From Hyphomicrobiales bacterium (lineage in GTDB: Bacteria; Pseudomonadota; Alphaproteobacteria; Rhizobiales; Beijerinckiaceae), in assembly GCA_016716745.1 (NCBI GenBank), contig JADJVD010000002.1, positions 124,001-188,000 on the forward strand: DNA of 64,000 nucleotides, in the 5' to 3' direction. Positions 9,173 to 17,970 of the stretch are shown here, in pieces. The stretch's first letter is position 1. Every line of letters starts with the position of its first letter. Both the position numbers and the translations under genes were made by a program. The notes under the pieces were generated by a model, which worked only from the letters and a program-made list of their open reading frames with translations, searched no databases and was not told the origin of the DNA.

Positions 9173-11181
9173 CGCCGGGCGGCGCCGGCGGGCGCCTTCG
9201 GGCTCGCCTTGCCCGCCGCCTGTGGCTTGCTGGCGGGCTTGCCCGCGGGCTTGGCGGCGCGCTGGGCGGCGGCCGCCGCGCGCGGGCTGGCGCGACGCGG
9301 CGCGGCCTCGACCGGCGCGGCGTTCTCGGAGAACAGTTCGGCGAGCTTTTCGGTCATCGCGCCGCCCAGCTCCTCGGCGTCGACGATGGTCACGGCGCGC
9401 TTGTAGTAGCGCGTCACGTCGTGGCCGATGCCGATGGCGATGAGCTCGACCGGCGAGCGCGTCTCGATCTCCTCGATGATCGCGCGCAGGTGGCGCTCGA
9501 GATAGTTGCCGGGATTGACCGACAGGGTTGAGTCGTCGACCGGCGCGCCGTCCGAGATCATCATCAGGATGCGGCGCTGCTCGGTGCGGCCGAGCAGGCG
9601 CTTGTGCGCCCAGTCCAGCGCCTCGCCGTCGATGTTCTCCTTGAGCAGGCCCTCGCGCATCATCAGGCCGAGATTGCGCCGCGCCCGCCGCCACGGCGCG
9701 TCGGCGGCCTTGTAGATGATGTGGCGCAGATCGTTGAGGCGGCCGGGATTGGCGGGCTTGCCCGCCTGCAGCCAGGCCTCGCGCGACTGCCCGCCCTTCC
9801 AGTTGCGGGTGGTGAAGCCGAGGATCTCCACCTTGACGCCGCAACGCTCCAGCGTGCGGGCGAGAATGTCGGCGCAGGTGGCGGCGACCGTGATCGGCCG
9901 GCCGCGCATCGAGCCGGAATTGTCGAGCAGCAGCGTCACCACCGTGTCGCGGAAGTCGGTGTCCTTCTCGCGCTTGAAGGAGAGCGGCTGCTGCGGGTCG
10001 ATGACGATGCGCACGAGCCGCGCGGTGTCGAGGATGCCCTCCTCGAGGTCGAACTCCCAGGCGCGGTTCTGCTGCGCCATCAGGCGGCGCTGCAACCGGT
10101 TGGCCAGGCGCCCGACGACGTTCGACAGATTGGCGAGCTGCTTGTCGAGATAGGAGCGCAGGCGCTCCAGCTCCTCCGGCTCGCACAGATCCTCGGCCGA
10201 GGTCTCCTCGTCGAATTTCGTCGTGAAGGCCTTGTAGTCCGGGCCGCGGCCGGGATCGGGCGCGACGTCGCGGCGGCGGCTCTCGGAGGCTTCGTCCGAA
10301 TCGCCCTCCTCGGCGTCCTCGGGAAACTCGCCGGAGGGCCCGTCCATGGCCTCCATCTCGCCCTCTTCGAGGTCGTCGCGCGAGCCCTCGATGGCCTCCA
10401 TCTCCATCGCCTCGCCGGAGTCGCTCTCGCCGGCGTCGGCGTCGCCCTCGTCGGGCTGGTCGGGCTTGTTCTCGTCGGTCTCGTCGTCCGGGTCGGCGTC
10501 CGGGTCCATGTCCTGCTGGTCGGCCATGTCGAGGTCGGCGAGCAGCTTGTGGACGATTTTGGCGACGGCGCGCTGGTTCTCGACCTCGCCGGCGAGCCTG
10601 TCGAGATCGGCGCCGGCGCGCGCCTCGATATGGTCGCGCCATTGTTCGACAAGGGGACGGGCGGCGGCCGGGATCGGCCGGCCGGTCATCCGCTCGCGGG
10701 CGAGCATCGCCACCGCCTCCTCGATCGGGGCGTCGGCGCGGTCGCTCACCCCGTCGAGATGGGCGCGGTGGTAGCGGTCCTCGATCATCGCGTCGAGATT
10801 GGCGGCGACGCCGACCATGCGCCGGGCGCCGACCGATTCGACGCGCGCCTGCTCGACCGCCTCGAAGACGGCGCGGGCGGCCGGGTTCTGCGGCGAGAGC
10901 TTGCGGTGCACGGCGGCGTCGTGGACAGCCAGGCGCAGCGCCATCGCGTCGGCATGGCCGCGCACGACCGAGGCCTCCTTCAGCGTCATCTTGCGCGAGG
11001 GCTCGGGCAGGCGGGCGCGCGCGCCCTCGGGGCTGGCGACGACGGAGGGGCGGTCGGAGGCGTAGGTGACCTCGAGCGTCGGCGACTGCGCCAGCGCCCG
11101 CATGGCCGAGGCGACGGCCCGCTTGAACGGCTCCTGCGGCGGCTCTTTCGGCGAGGAAACGGGCTTGCGGTTGGAGGTCAT
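9169..11181 (-). CDS. cobT: cobaltochelatase subunit CobT
   Basis: CobT works with CobS, an AAA+ ring, and CobN to insert cobalt into hydrogenobyrinate a,c-diamide in aerobic B12 synthesis. The 670-residue protein has the helical N-terminal domain, a long acidic Asp/Glu linker (residues ~225-320) typical of CobT, and a C-terminal von Willebrand A domain with the metal-ion site LLLDNSGSMRG. A Lys/Ala/Pro-rich tail of ~50 residues follows that domain and makes it somewhat longer than the ~630 I expect. cobS, usually just upstream, is not in this window: the gene before it is a small DUF433 protein. Confidence 0.95.
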   Translation of the reverse strand: MTSNRKPVSSPKEPPQEPFKRAVASAMRALAQSPTLEVTYASDRPSVVASPEGARARLPEPSRKMTLKEASVVRGHADAMALRLAVHDAAVHRKLSPQNPAARAVFEAVEQARVESVGARRMVGVAANLDAMIEDRYHRAHLDGVSDRADAPIEEAVAMLARERMTGRPIPAAARPLVEQWRDHIEARAGADLDRLAGEVENQRAVAKIVHKLLADLDMADQQDMDPDADPDDETDENKPDQPDEGDADAGESDSGEAMEMEAIEGSRDDLEEGEMEAMDGPSGEFPEDAEEGDSDEASESRRRDVAPDPGRGPDYKAFTTKFDEETSAEDLCEPEELERLRSYLDKQLANLSNVVGRLANRLQRRLMAQQNRAWEFDLEEGILDTARLVRIVIDPQQPLSFKREKDTDFRDTVVTLLLDNSGSMRGRPITVAATCADILARTLERCGVKVEILGFTTRNWKGGQSREAWLQAGKPANPGRLNDLRHIIYKAADAPWRRARRNLGLMMREGLLKENIDGEALDWAHKRLLGRTEQRRILMMISDGAPVDDSTLSVNPGNYLERHLRAIIEEIETRSPVELIAIGIGHDVTRYYKRAVTIVDAEELGGAMTEKLAELFSENAAPVEAAPRRASPRAAAAAQRAAKPAGKPASKPQAAGKASPKAPAGAARR

Positions 11182-11304
11182 CGGGCGTCCGGCGCGCGAC
11201 GGCGCGAGGGTTCACAGATCGGGGGTTTTGGCGGGCGTGTCAACGCGGGGCGGCGATCAACCGGCGTCGGTCAGCGGCGGCAGGCGCAGGCGCGCCGCTT
11301 GGCG

Positions 11305-11535
11305 TCATTCCGCCGCGTCGAGGGCGATGTCGCGTCCCTGCGCCAGCCGTGCCGCGTAGCGGATCGCCTCGCGCATGTCCGGCTCGGTGAGACAGGGGTA
11401 GTCGCGCAGCACATCCTCGATGGACGCGCCGACGCCGAGCTGGCCGACGACTGCCCCAACCGTCACCCGCGCGCCGCGAATGCAGGGCTTGCCGCCCATG
11501 ACGGCGGGATCGCGGCCGATGCGGGCGAAGGACAT
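11305..11535 (-). CDS. DUF433 domain protein (VapB-like antitoxin)
   Basis: A 76-residue protein beginning MSFARIGRDPAVMGGKPCIRG, the DUF433 signature (I-x-x-x-P-x-x-x-x-G-K-P-x-I-x-G), followed by VTVGAVVGQL and a helical part with IEDVLRDYPCLTEPDMREAI. DUF433 proteins have a small winged-helix-like fold and are often antitoxins beside a PIN-like DUF5615 toxin. No such toxin is seen on either side here, so it is an orphan in this window. It sits between sdhA and cobT on the same strand. A TTG 36 nt upstream in the same frame is an alternative start. Confidence 0.75.
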   Translation of the reverse strand: MSFARIGRDPAVMGGKPCIRGARVTVGAVVGQLGVGASIEDVLRDYPCLTEPDMREAIRYAARLAQGRDIALDAAE

Positions 11536-11574
11536 GGGCCGGAGGCTATCGTGCTCCGGCCGCGCCTCCAATTT

Positions 11575-13402
11575 TCAGTACACGCGCGCCTTCGGCTCGA
11601 TGTAGGCGACCTCGTTGGTCATCGTGTAGCTGTGCACCGGGCGGTAGTCGATCGCCACCGACTTGGCCTGATCGTCGATGCTGGCCAGCGTGTGCTTCAT
11701 CCAGTTGACGTCGTCGCGCTGGGCGTAGTCCTCGCGGGCGTGGGCGCCGCGCGACTCCTTGCGGTTCTCCGCGCCGTCCATCGTCACCACGGCCTGGATG
11801 ATGAGGTTCTCGTACTCCAGCGTCTCGATGAGGTCGGAGTTCCAGACCAGCGAGCGGTCGGTCACGCGCACGTCGGCGGAGGACTTCCACACCTCGTGGA
11901 TGAGGCGCTTGCCTTCCTCGAGCGTCGGGCCGTCGCGATAGACGGCGCAGTTGTTCTGCATGACGCGCTGCATGTTGAGGCGCAGATCCGCCGTCGGCGC
12001 GCCGCCATTGGCGTGGCGCAGACGGTCGAGGCGCGACAGCGACAGGTCGGCCGAGTCGGCCGGCAGGTCGGGCTGCTTCTCGCCGGGCTTGACCAGCTCG
12101 GCGGCGCGCAGGCCGGCGGCGCGGCCGAACACGACGAGGTCGATCAGCGAGTTGGAGCCGAGGCGGTTGGCGCCGTGCACGGAGACGCAGGCCGCCTCGC
12201 CGATCGCCATCAGGCCCGGCACCACGACGTCGGGATCGCCGTCCTTCTTGCGCAGAACCTCGCCGTGATAGTTCGTCGGGATGCCGCCCATGTTGTAGTG
12301 CACGGTCGGCAGAACCGGGATCGGCTCCTTGGTGACGTCGACGCCGGCGAAGATCTTGGCGCTCTCCGAGATGCCGGGCAGGCGCTCGTGCAGGATCTTC
12401 GGGTCGAGATGGTCGAGGTGCAGGAAGATGTGGTCCTTGCCCTTGCCGACGCCGCGGCCCTCGCGGATCTCCATCGTCATGGCGCGCGAGACCATGTCGC
12501 GCGGGGCGAGGTCCTTCACGCTGGGCGCATAACGCTCCATGAAGCGCTCGCCGGCGGAGTTGGTGAGATAGCCGCCCTCGCCGCGCGCGCCCTCGGTGAT
12601 GAGGCAGCCCGCGCCGTAGATGCCGGTCGGGTGGAACTGCACGAACTCCATGTCCTGCAACGGCAGGCCGGCGCGCAGCACCATGCCGCCGCCGTCGCCG
12701 GTGCAGGTGTGGGCCGAGGTCGCCGAGAAATAGGCGCGGCCGTAGCCGCCGGTCGCCAGAATGACGAGCTGGGCGCGGAAGCGGTGGATCGTGCCGTCGT
12801 CCATCTTCAGGCAGACGACGCCGCGGCAGCGCCCTTCGGCGTCCATGATCAGGTCGATGGCGAAATACTCGATGAAGAACTCGGTCGTGTAGCGCAGCGC
12901 CTGGCCGTAGAGCGTGTGCAGCATGGCGTGGCCGGTGCGGTCGGCCGCCGCGCAGGTGCGCTGGGCGGGCGGGCCGCGTCCATAGTCGGTCGTCATGCCG
13001 CCGAAGGGGCGCTGGTAGATCTTGCCGTCGACGGTGCGCGAGAAGGGCACGCCCCAGTGCTCGAGCTCGTACACGGCGGCCGGCGCGTTGCGGCGTCAGA
13101 TATTCGATGGCGTCCTGATCGCCCAGCCAGTCCGATCCCTTCACGGTGTCGTACATGTGCCACTTCCACTCGTCCGGGCCCATGTTGGCGAGCGCGGCGG
13201 CGACGCCCCCCTGCGCCGCGACGGTGTGCGAGCGGGTCGGGAACACCTTGGTGATGCAGGCGGTGCGCAGGCCCGCCTGCGAGCAGCCGACGGTGGCGCG
13301 CAGGCCCGCGCCGCCGGCGCCGACCACCACGACGTCGAAGGTGTGGTCGGTGATCGGATAGGCGGTGTTGGCGGGGGCTTTGGCGGCGCCGTTCATGGCC
13401 AT
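11575..13402 (-). CDS. sdhA: succinate dehydrogenase flavoprotein subunit (frameshifted)
   Basis: SdhA carries covalent FAD and oxidises succinate to fumarate in the TCA cycle and respiratory chain. The N-terminus has the dinucleotide-binding VVVVGAGGAGLRA and the FAD-attachment segment RSHTVAAQGG. Later come HTCTGDGGG, FVQFHPTGIYG, the GGIPTNYHGE region, RLGSNSLIDLVVFGR and the C-terminal DDVNWMKHTL. The length would be ~608 residues. The frame breaks near 13093: one extra G in the GG at 13092-13093 (plus strand) separates DAIEYLT from the continuation NAPAAVYELEHWGVPF. Removing it restores one frame. sdhD lies 85 nt upstream. sdhB is not downstream, where it is usually found. Confidence 0.94.
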
Positions 13403-13487
13403 GAGCGTGATGCCTTGCGTGATGTCGTGTGTGTGGGCGCGGGCGCCGGGAGGGAAGGCGCGCCCGCGGCCGGGCGCGCGCTCGTCG

Positions 13488-13880
13488 TCAGACGAAGCTG
13501 ATCTTGAGGACGGCGTAGACGCTGGCGAGGGCGACGGCGCCGCAGAACAGCGCGTTGCCGATCAGCGCCCATTCGCGCTGATGGTCGTTGGGCACGTAAT
13601 CCTCGATGATCGTGCGCATGCCGATCATCATGTGGTAGGCCGCCGTCAGCGTGAAGGCGAGCATCAGGATCGCCGGCAAGGGCCGCGCCATGGTCGCGCG
13701 CACCGCGTTGTAGTCCTGGCCGACGAGCGTCAGCATCAGGATCGTCACCGCGATCAGCAGCAGCGCGAGGGCGACGGCGGTCACGCGCATCGCCCACAGA
13801 TGGCCGGTGCCCGAGCGGGCCGAGCCGAGATGGCGGATGCGCGAGAGCGGCGTGCGCAGCGAGTTGGGGGCGTTGGACAT
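13488..13880 (-). CDS. sdhD: succinate dehydrogenase membrane anchor subunit SdhD
   Basis: A 130-residue inner-membrane protein with three hydrophobic segments (residues ~32-55, 68-90 and 108-128). It carries the anchor signature HLWAMRVTAVAL near the N-terminus and AAYHMMIGMRTIIEDYV, which contains the heme b and quinone-site region. It sits 10 nt after sdhC and 85 nt before sdhA, the normal operon order. It holds the catalytic subunits at the membrane and reduces ubiquinone together with SdhC. Confidence 0.93.
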   Translation of the reverse strand: MSNAPNSLRTPLSRIRHLGSARSGTGHLWAMRVTAVALALLLIAVTILMLTLVGQDYNAVRATMARPLPAILMLAFTLTAAYHMMIGMRTIIEDYVPNDHQREWALIGNALFCGAVALASVYAVLKISFV

Positions 13881-13890
13881 GCGATCCTCC

Positions 13891-14316
13891 TCAGCGCAGC
13901 GCGTAGGCGGCGATCCACACCAGCAGCGTCAGGCCGACGCCGCCGACGAGGGTGGCCTGCGCCAGCCATTCGCGCTGGGGATGCTCCATGCCGCGGCCGG
14001 TGTCCCATACGAAGTGCCGCAGCCCGCCCATGAAGTGGGTGAACAGCGCCAGGGTGAAGCCGAACAGAACGAGCCGGCCGAACCAGGAGGTCAGGATGTC
14101 GGTCGCGAACTGGAAGGCGCGCGCATCGGTCGCCAGCGCCAGCAGCCACCAGACGAGCAGCAGCGAGCCCAGGTAGAGCGCCGCGCCGGTGATGCGATGC
14201 GTGATCGACATCATCATCGTCAGCATCGGCCGGTAGATCTGCAGGTGCGGCGAGAGCGGGCGCTCCGCCGCGCTGACGCGCGGCCGCTTGTCGGCGGGCG
14301 TGGAAGCCTCGGCCAT
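13891..14316 (-). CDS. sdhC: succinate dehydrogenase cytochrome b556 subunit
   Basis: A 141-residue membrane protein. The N-terminal RPLSPHLQIYRPMLTMMMSI followed by THRITG is the SdhC signature. LFTHFMGGLRHFVWDTG contains the heme b histidine. Three hydrophobic helices are visible (residues ~38-62, 78-100 and 120-140). GGAG lies upstream of the ATG. It is the first gene of the sdhCDA unit, which would read from the intergenic region 14317-14620. Confidence 0.95.
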   Translation of the reverse strand: MAEASTPADKRPRVSAAERPLSPHLQIYRPMLTMMMSITHRITGAALYLGSLLLVWWLLALATDARAFQFATDILTSWFGRLVLFGFTLALFTHFMGGLRHFVWDTGRGMEHPQREWLAQATLVGGVGLTLLVWIAAYALR

Positions 14317-14620
14317 CGAACGGTCTCCAACTGGATTGCGGCCCCCAGCAGGCCGGCCGCTCGTCCATTACTGCGATCGTCGTCGACAGGCAACACAGCC
14401 GAAGGTAGGGAAAAGCGGGAGGAGCTATCGCGCAGGGGCCGGGCGCACTGCGATCTTCGGCGCAATTGCGAGGCGGTTGAGCGAGAGGAGCACGGATGCC
14501 GACGATCAGGCCCTCGATCAGGCCATCGATCACGCTTGGGCTGTGCGCGCCGCTCGCTGCGGGCGTTCACTTCATTAATAGCGCCAACACGCGATACGTG
14601 CAGGATCCCATCGACGGAGT
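14317..14620. other. intergenic region between sdhC and a divergent membrane gene
   Basis: About 300 nt with no convincing coding frame. It should contain the promoter of sdhCDA (minus strand) and of the divergent membrane gene. I see only weak candidate elements (an AT-rich TTCATTAATA near 14570) and no clear operator. Confidence 0.5.
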
Positions 14621-15499
14621 TTGCCGTCATTTGCGCCTTTGAATGCAGAATACGCCGTCTATACGTCTGTCCTGGTCGTGATTTGGGTTGTCGTGGCGCT
14701 CTATCTGGCGATACGAAAGAACGTTGCAAATCATCTATTTGAGGTTCTGGTCCAGTTTCTGTTCTGGTCCGGCGCGGCGCTCGTGGCGGCGGCGGGCGCG
14801 CATTTCTCGGCTTTGGGAGGCGCTCCGTTCGTCGCGCCACTGTGGCCGCTGCTCGTCGTTTCGCTGGCGTTCGGGATTGTCCGGTCGATCCGATTGTCGC
14901 GCGGGGGTCCGGGTTCGCTTACACCGCCGCTGGTCGGCGGCGCGCTGGCGGCGGCGGCCGTTTATGTCGCAGCGCGAACGCCCAATCCGCTGCACGACGC
15001 GTTCACGCGGACCATCGGCCTCACATTCTCCGACACGCCGGTCGTCACTCCGTGCGGCCACTATCTCTGCACCATCGGCGCGAACGGCCATCCCGGCGTC
15101 GTGCGCCCCGTGCGGATGGGCTGGCGGCGGGGCGAGACGATCGTCTGCACGCGGCAACTCTTGATCGCCAACGCGTTCGAAGAACTGATTGCGGAGCGAT
15201 GGCCGGGTCTGCACGGATGGATCAGGCCGCGCTACGACGCCATCGGCCGGGTCGCCGGCCGCTACTACGGTTTGTTCGCGCACAAATGGGTCTGCGATCT
15301 CGTCTATCTGGCGATGAAGCCGGCCGAGTGGGCTTTTCTGCTGACCCTGCGCTTGCTCGATCCGCGTGCGGAAGAGCGCATCGCGAGGCAATATGCGCCG
15401 CCCGCGCCCGTTCCTGCTGCGGCGCCGGTCAGGCCCCGGCCCGGCCCGCCTTCGCCGCCCGCCGGTCGCGGATCGCGGCCGCCAGGCGCGCCGCCATGA
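14621..15499 (+). CDS. hypothetical multi-pass membrane protein
   Basis: Up to 292 residues. The N-terminal half has four hydrophobic segments (about residues 12-30, 42-62, 68-86 and 102-120). The C-terminal half is soluble-looking, with conserved-looking cysteines in a CGHYLCTIGANGH motif, TIVCTRQLLIANAFEELI and WVCDLVYLAMKPAEWAFLL, then a Pro/Arg-rich tail. That pattern recalls a family of unnamed membrane proteins, but I cannot assign it. No ATG starts this frame; TTG at 14621 is the earliest option and TTG 14639 is another, so the start is uncertain. The tail overlaps the convergent isochorismatase-like gene by 71 nt. Confidence 0.6.
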   Translation: MPSFAPLNAEYAVYTSVLVVIWVVVALYLAIRKNVANHLFEVLVQFLFWSGAALVAAAGAHFSALGGAPFVAPLWPLLVVSLAFGIVRSIRLSRGGPGSLTPPLVGGALAAAAVYVAARTPNPLHDAFTRTIGLTFSDTPVVTPCGHYLCTIGANGHPGVVRPVRMGWRRGETIVCTRQLLIANAFEELIAERWPGLHGWIRPRYDAIGRVAGRYYGLFAHKWVCDLVYLAMKPAEWAFLLTLRLLDPRAEERIARQYAPPAPVPAAAPVRPRPGPPSPPAGRGSRPPGAPP

Positions 15500-16043
15500 C
15501 CGCCGTGTCGGCCTCGACGATGCGGGCGTATTCGCCGGCGAGATTGGCGAGGGACAGCGCGTGGACCTCCGCCGCACTCCAGCGCCGGCCGGCGGCGTCC
15601 GTTTTTGCGCTCGCCCGGCAGGCGTCGGCGACGACGAACACGCGGTAGCCGAGATCGCCGGCCGCCCGGGCGGTCGCCTCAACCGAGTTCTGGGTCAGAA
15701 CGCCGCACAGGACGAGGGCGGTGACGCCGAGCTTCGTCAGCGCGGCGTCGAGGCGCCCGTCGGCGAAGGCGCTGGTCGCCTCCTTGCCGACCACGGCCTC
15801 GCCGGGCGCCGGCGCGGCGCAGGGCTTGAAGACGTGGCCCGGCGTCTCCGCCCGGTAGGGCGAGCGCGGTTCAGGCGAATCGTGGCGGATATGGACGACC
15901 GGCAGGCCATGCCCGCGCCAGCCCGCCAGCAGGGCGGCGACGTTCGCCTCCGCTCCGGGGTTGTTCAACTCGCCCCAGCGCGGATCGTCGATCGCCGCCT
16001 GCATGTCGACGACCAGCAGAACCGTGTCGGGCGGCAAGCGCAT
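15429..16043 (-). CDS. isochorismatase-family hydrolase lacking the catalytic cysteine
   Basis: A 204-residue protein of the isochorismatase/nicotinamidase fold: VDMQ with Asp13, VGKEATSAF with Lys87, LVLCGVLTQNSVEATARAAG and YRVFVVADAC. In cysteine hydrolases of this family the third catalytic residue is a Cys just before VEAT (pattern T-x-x-C-V-x-x-T); here it is Ser120. The protein may therefore be a serine variant, a non-hydrolytic member or an enzyme with altered chemistry. It follows the mesaconyl-CoA hydratase gene by 10 nt and is probably co-transcribed. The substrate is unknown. Confidence 0.8.
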   Translation of the reverse strand: MRLPPDTVLLVVDMQAAIDDPRWGELNNPGAEANVAALLAGWRGHGLPVVHIRHDSPEPRSPYRAETPGHVFKPCAAPAPGEAVVGKEATSAFADGRLDAALTKLGVTALVLCGVLTQNSVEATARAAGDLGYRVFVVADACRASAKTDAAGRRWSAAEVHALSLANLAGEYARIVEADTAVMAARLAAAIRDRRAAKAGRAGA

Positions 16044-16053
16044 CGCCGCCGCC

Positions 16054-17145
16054 TCAGCGCGGGATCAGCGCCCAGTAGTCGAGATCGAGGATGACGGCGG
16101 GATCCGGCTTGCCGTCCGGCCCTTCGAGCGGGAAGTCGGCGCAGGGCCGGTCCTTCGTGGCGATGGTGCGCAGCCGCAGCGCGCCGACGTCGTCGCGCCC
16201 CTCGACGCCGCTCGTCGCCAAGACCTCCGTCCAGGCGTGCACCGTGCCGCCGGCGAACAGCGGGGCGACGTGGCGCCCGCCATTGATCGCGGCGATGTGG
16301 AAGGCGTTGGACAGGCCGTTGAAGGACAGCGCGCGGGCGAGCGAGATGACGTGCCCGCCATAGATGAGGCGACGGCCGAAGCGGCCCTGCCCTTCGGTGA
16401 ACTGGTTGAAATGCACCTTGGCGGTGTTCTGGTAGAGGCGGGTCGCCAGCATGTGCTCGGCCTCCTCCACCGTCATGCCGTCGACATGGTCGATCCGCTC
16501 GCCCTTGTGGTAGTCGGCGAAGCGGAAGGGCGCGCCGGAGAGCGCCAGGTCGTAATGCCGGGCGTCGATCGGCGGGCAGGCGTCGCCGAGGCTCGATGCG
16601 TCGAGCGCCTTGGGCAGGTCGGGAACCTTCTCCTCCTCGATCTGCGCGTCGACGTCGCGCTTCCTCACCATCACCCAGCGCACATAGTCGAGCACCACGT
16701 CGCCGCGCTGGTTGGTCCCCTTCGAGCGCACATAGACGACGCCGGTCTGGCGGTTGGAGTTCTCCTTGAGGCCGATCACCTCCGAGGTCGAGGCCAGCGT
16801 GTCGCCGGGATAGACGGGCGCAAGGAAGCGGCAGCCGGCGTAGCCGAGATTGGCGACCGCGTTGAGCGAGACGTCCGGCACCGTCTTGCCGAAGACGATG
16901 TGGAAGACGAGCAGATCGTCGACGGGCGCGCGCGGATAGCCGATCCGTTTGGCGAAGGCGTCCGACGACTGCACGGCGAAGCGCGATCCGTAGAGCGCGG
17001 TGTAGAGGGCGACGTCGCCCTCGGTCACGGTGCGGGGGGTGGCGTGGCGGATCGTCTGGCCGAGGCGGAAATCCTCGAAGAAGTTCCCGGCGGCGGTCTT
17101 GGTGGCGCTGTCGGTCGCGCTCTTGCTCGCGGTGTCGGCGGTCAT
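16054..17145 (-). CDS. meaC: mesaconyl-CoA hydratase (beta-methylmalyl-CoA dehydratase)
   Basis: A 363-residue double hot-dog (MaoC-type) enzyme. After a short Ala/Ser/Thr-rich leader it shows NFFEDFRLGQTIRHATPRTV, DVALYTALYGSRFAVQSSDA, VDDLLVFHIVFGKTVPDVSL, NAVANLGYAGCRF and GLKENSNRQTGVVYVRSKG, a pattern I recognise from the ethylmalonyl-CoA pathway enzyme. It reversibly hydrates mesaconyl-C1-CoA to beta-methylmalyl-CoA during acetyl-CoA assimilation or glyoxylate regeneration. The ATG at 17145 overlaps the DUF167 stop as ATGA. Other pathway genes are not in the window. Confidence 0.9.
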   Translation of the reverse strand: MTADTASKSATDSATKTAAGNFFEDFRLGQTIRHATPRTVTEGDVALYTALYGSRFAVQSSDAFAKRIGYPRAPVDDLLVFHIVFGKTVPDVSLNAVANLGYAGCRFLAPVYPGDTLASTSEVIGLKENSNRQTGVVYVRSKGTNQRGDVVLDYVRWVMVRKRDVDAQIEEEKVPDLPKALDASSLGDACPPIDARHYDLALSGAPFRFADYHKGERIDHVDGMTVEEAEHMLATRLYQNTAKVHFNQFTEGQGRFGRRLIYGGHVISLARALSFNGLSNAFHIAAINGGRHVAPLFAGGTVHAWTEVLATSGVEGRDDVGALRLRTIATKDRPCADFPLEGPDGKPDPAVILDLDYWALIPR

Positions 17146-17516
17146 GGCTTGCCCTTCTTGGTCTTGCTCGTGTCTCTGTCGCCGCCGGCGAGCGCCGACA
17201 GGGCGGCGGCGAGGGCGGCCGGTTCGCCGCGAATCGCCAGCGTCTTCACGCGCGCCGTCGCGCCGGCGGCGAGCGTCACCGCCGAGGCCGGCAGGCCGAG
17301 CCGCTCGGCGACGAGGCGCGTCAGCGCCGCATTCGCCTTGTTGTTCTCGGGGACGGCGCGCACGCGGGCGCGCAGCACGGCGCGGCCGTCGTCGCGCGTC
17401 TCGCAACCGTCGAGGCCGTCGCGGTCGGCCTTCGGCGTCAGCCGCACGCTGAGGCTCACGCCGTCCGGCCGTTCGCTCCAGGCGAGCGCGGATGCGGGCT
17501 GCGGCGCGCCGGCCAC
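17142..17516 (-). CDS. DUF167 (YggU-type) protein
   Basis: A 124-residue protein of the DUF167/UPF0235 family: VSLSVRLTPKADRDGLDG, then RAVLRARVRAVPENNKANAAL, the family hallmark PEXGKAN-like segment, and VTLAAGATARVKTLAIRG. It commonly follows a YggT gene, as here. The function is unestablished. The start is GTG at 17516, 4 nt after the yggT stop. The Lys-rich C-terminus overlaps the mesaconyl-CoA hydratase start. Confidence 0.88.
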   Translation of the reverse strand: MAGAPQPASALAWSERPDGVSLSVRLTPKADRDGLDGCETRDDGRAVLRARVRAVPENNKANAALTRLVAERLGLPASAVTLAAGATARVKTLAIRGEPAALAAALSALAGGDRDTSKTKKGKP

Positions 17517-17519
17517 GGA

Positions 17520-17810
17520 TCAGAACACGTTCGGATAGATGTAGCGGACGATGACGCTCTGCAGGAAGAACACGCCGAGCAACAGCACGATCGGCGAAAT
17601 GTCGACGCCGCCGAGATTGGGCAGCCGCGCGCGGATCGGCCCGAGCAGCGGCTCGGTCACCGCGTTGATCGCCTGCCACACCGCGCGCACGACGTCGTTG
17701 CTGTAGTTCACCACGTTGAAGGCGAGCAGCCACGACAGGATCGCGCCGGCGATGACGACATAGGTGTAAAGGTTCAGAACGATCAGAACGACGTCGAGAA
17801 TGGCGCGCAT
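17520..17810 (-). CDS. YggT-family membrane protein
   Basis: A 96-residue membrane protein (MRAILDVVLIVLNLYTYVVI...) with two hydrophobic regions, the central AVTEPLLGPIRARLPNLGGVDISPI motif and a final segment FFLQSVIVRYIYP. These are the classic YggT features. Family members are linked to osmotic tolerance, membrane organisation or chloroplast cytochrome b6 maturation, but the bacterial function is unclear. It is the first gene of the yggT-DUF167-hydratase-isochorismatase run. Confidence 0.9.
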   Translation of the reverse strand: MRAILDVVLIVLNLYTYVVIAGAILSWLLAFNVVNYSNDVVRAVWQAINAVTEPLLGPIRARLPNLGGVDISPIVLLLGVFFLQSVIVRYIYPNVF

Positions 17811-17928
17811 CACGTGGGCTCCGCAGGGGGCGCGACCGATGTAGAGGCGCCAAGCGCCCGCCGCAACCCTCGCGGCGGCGCGCATCCGGCGCGCGCGCCC
17901 AAATCGGCGCAGGACCGCGCCAGCCGCG

Positions 17929-17958
17929 TTGACAGGGGCAGGGGCGGGGCCGTATACC
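17929..17958 (+). promoter_or_regulatory. sigma70-type promoter of tRNA-Ala
   Basis: TTGACA at 17929-17934 and TATACC at 17953-17958 are separated by 18 nt, and the tRNA begins 12 nt after the -10 element. The match to consensus is strong, as is common for stable RNA genes. Confidence 0.8.
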
Positions 17959-17970
17959 CCGCGCCGGTTC

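Noticed and set aside
8114..11215. A 1033-codon minus-strand frame spanning the phytase-like gene and all of cobT
   Set aside because: Only the first-listed gene's part is protein-like. Across cobT it is an Arg-rich shadow, while cobT itself is a clear family member in another frame.
9604..13254. A 1216-codon plus-strand frame opposite cobT and sdhA
   Set aside because: The translation is repetitive Arg/Gly/Val/Asp text mirroring the codon use of the minus-strand genes. No start signal or family; GC-rich antisense shadow.
14317..14620. Small coding frames in the sdhC upstream gap
   Set aside because: Translations are short and Arg-rich, with no ribosome-binding site; more likely promoter DNA.
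17520..17810. A longer YggT start at 17885
   Set aside because: The extra residues are Arg/Ala-rich and run into the tRNA upstream region. The internal ATG gives the normal family length.
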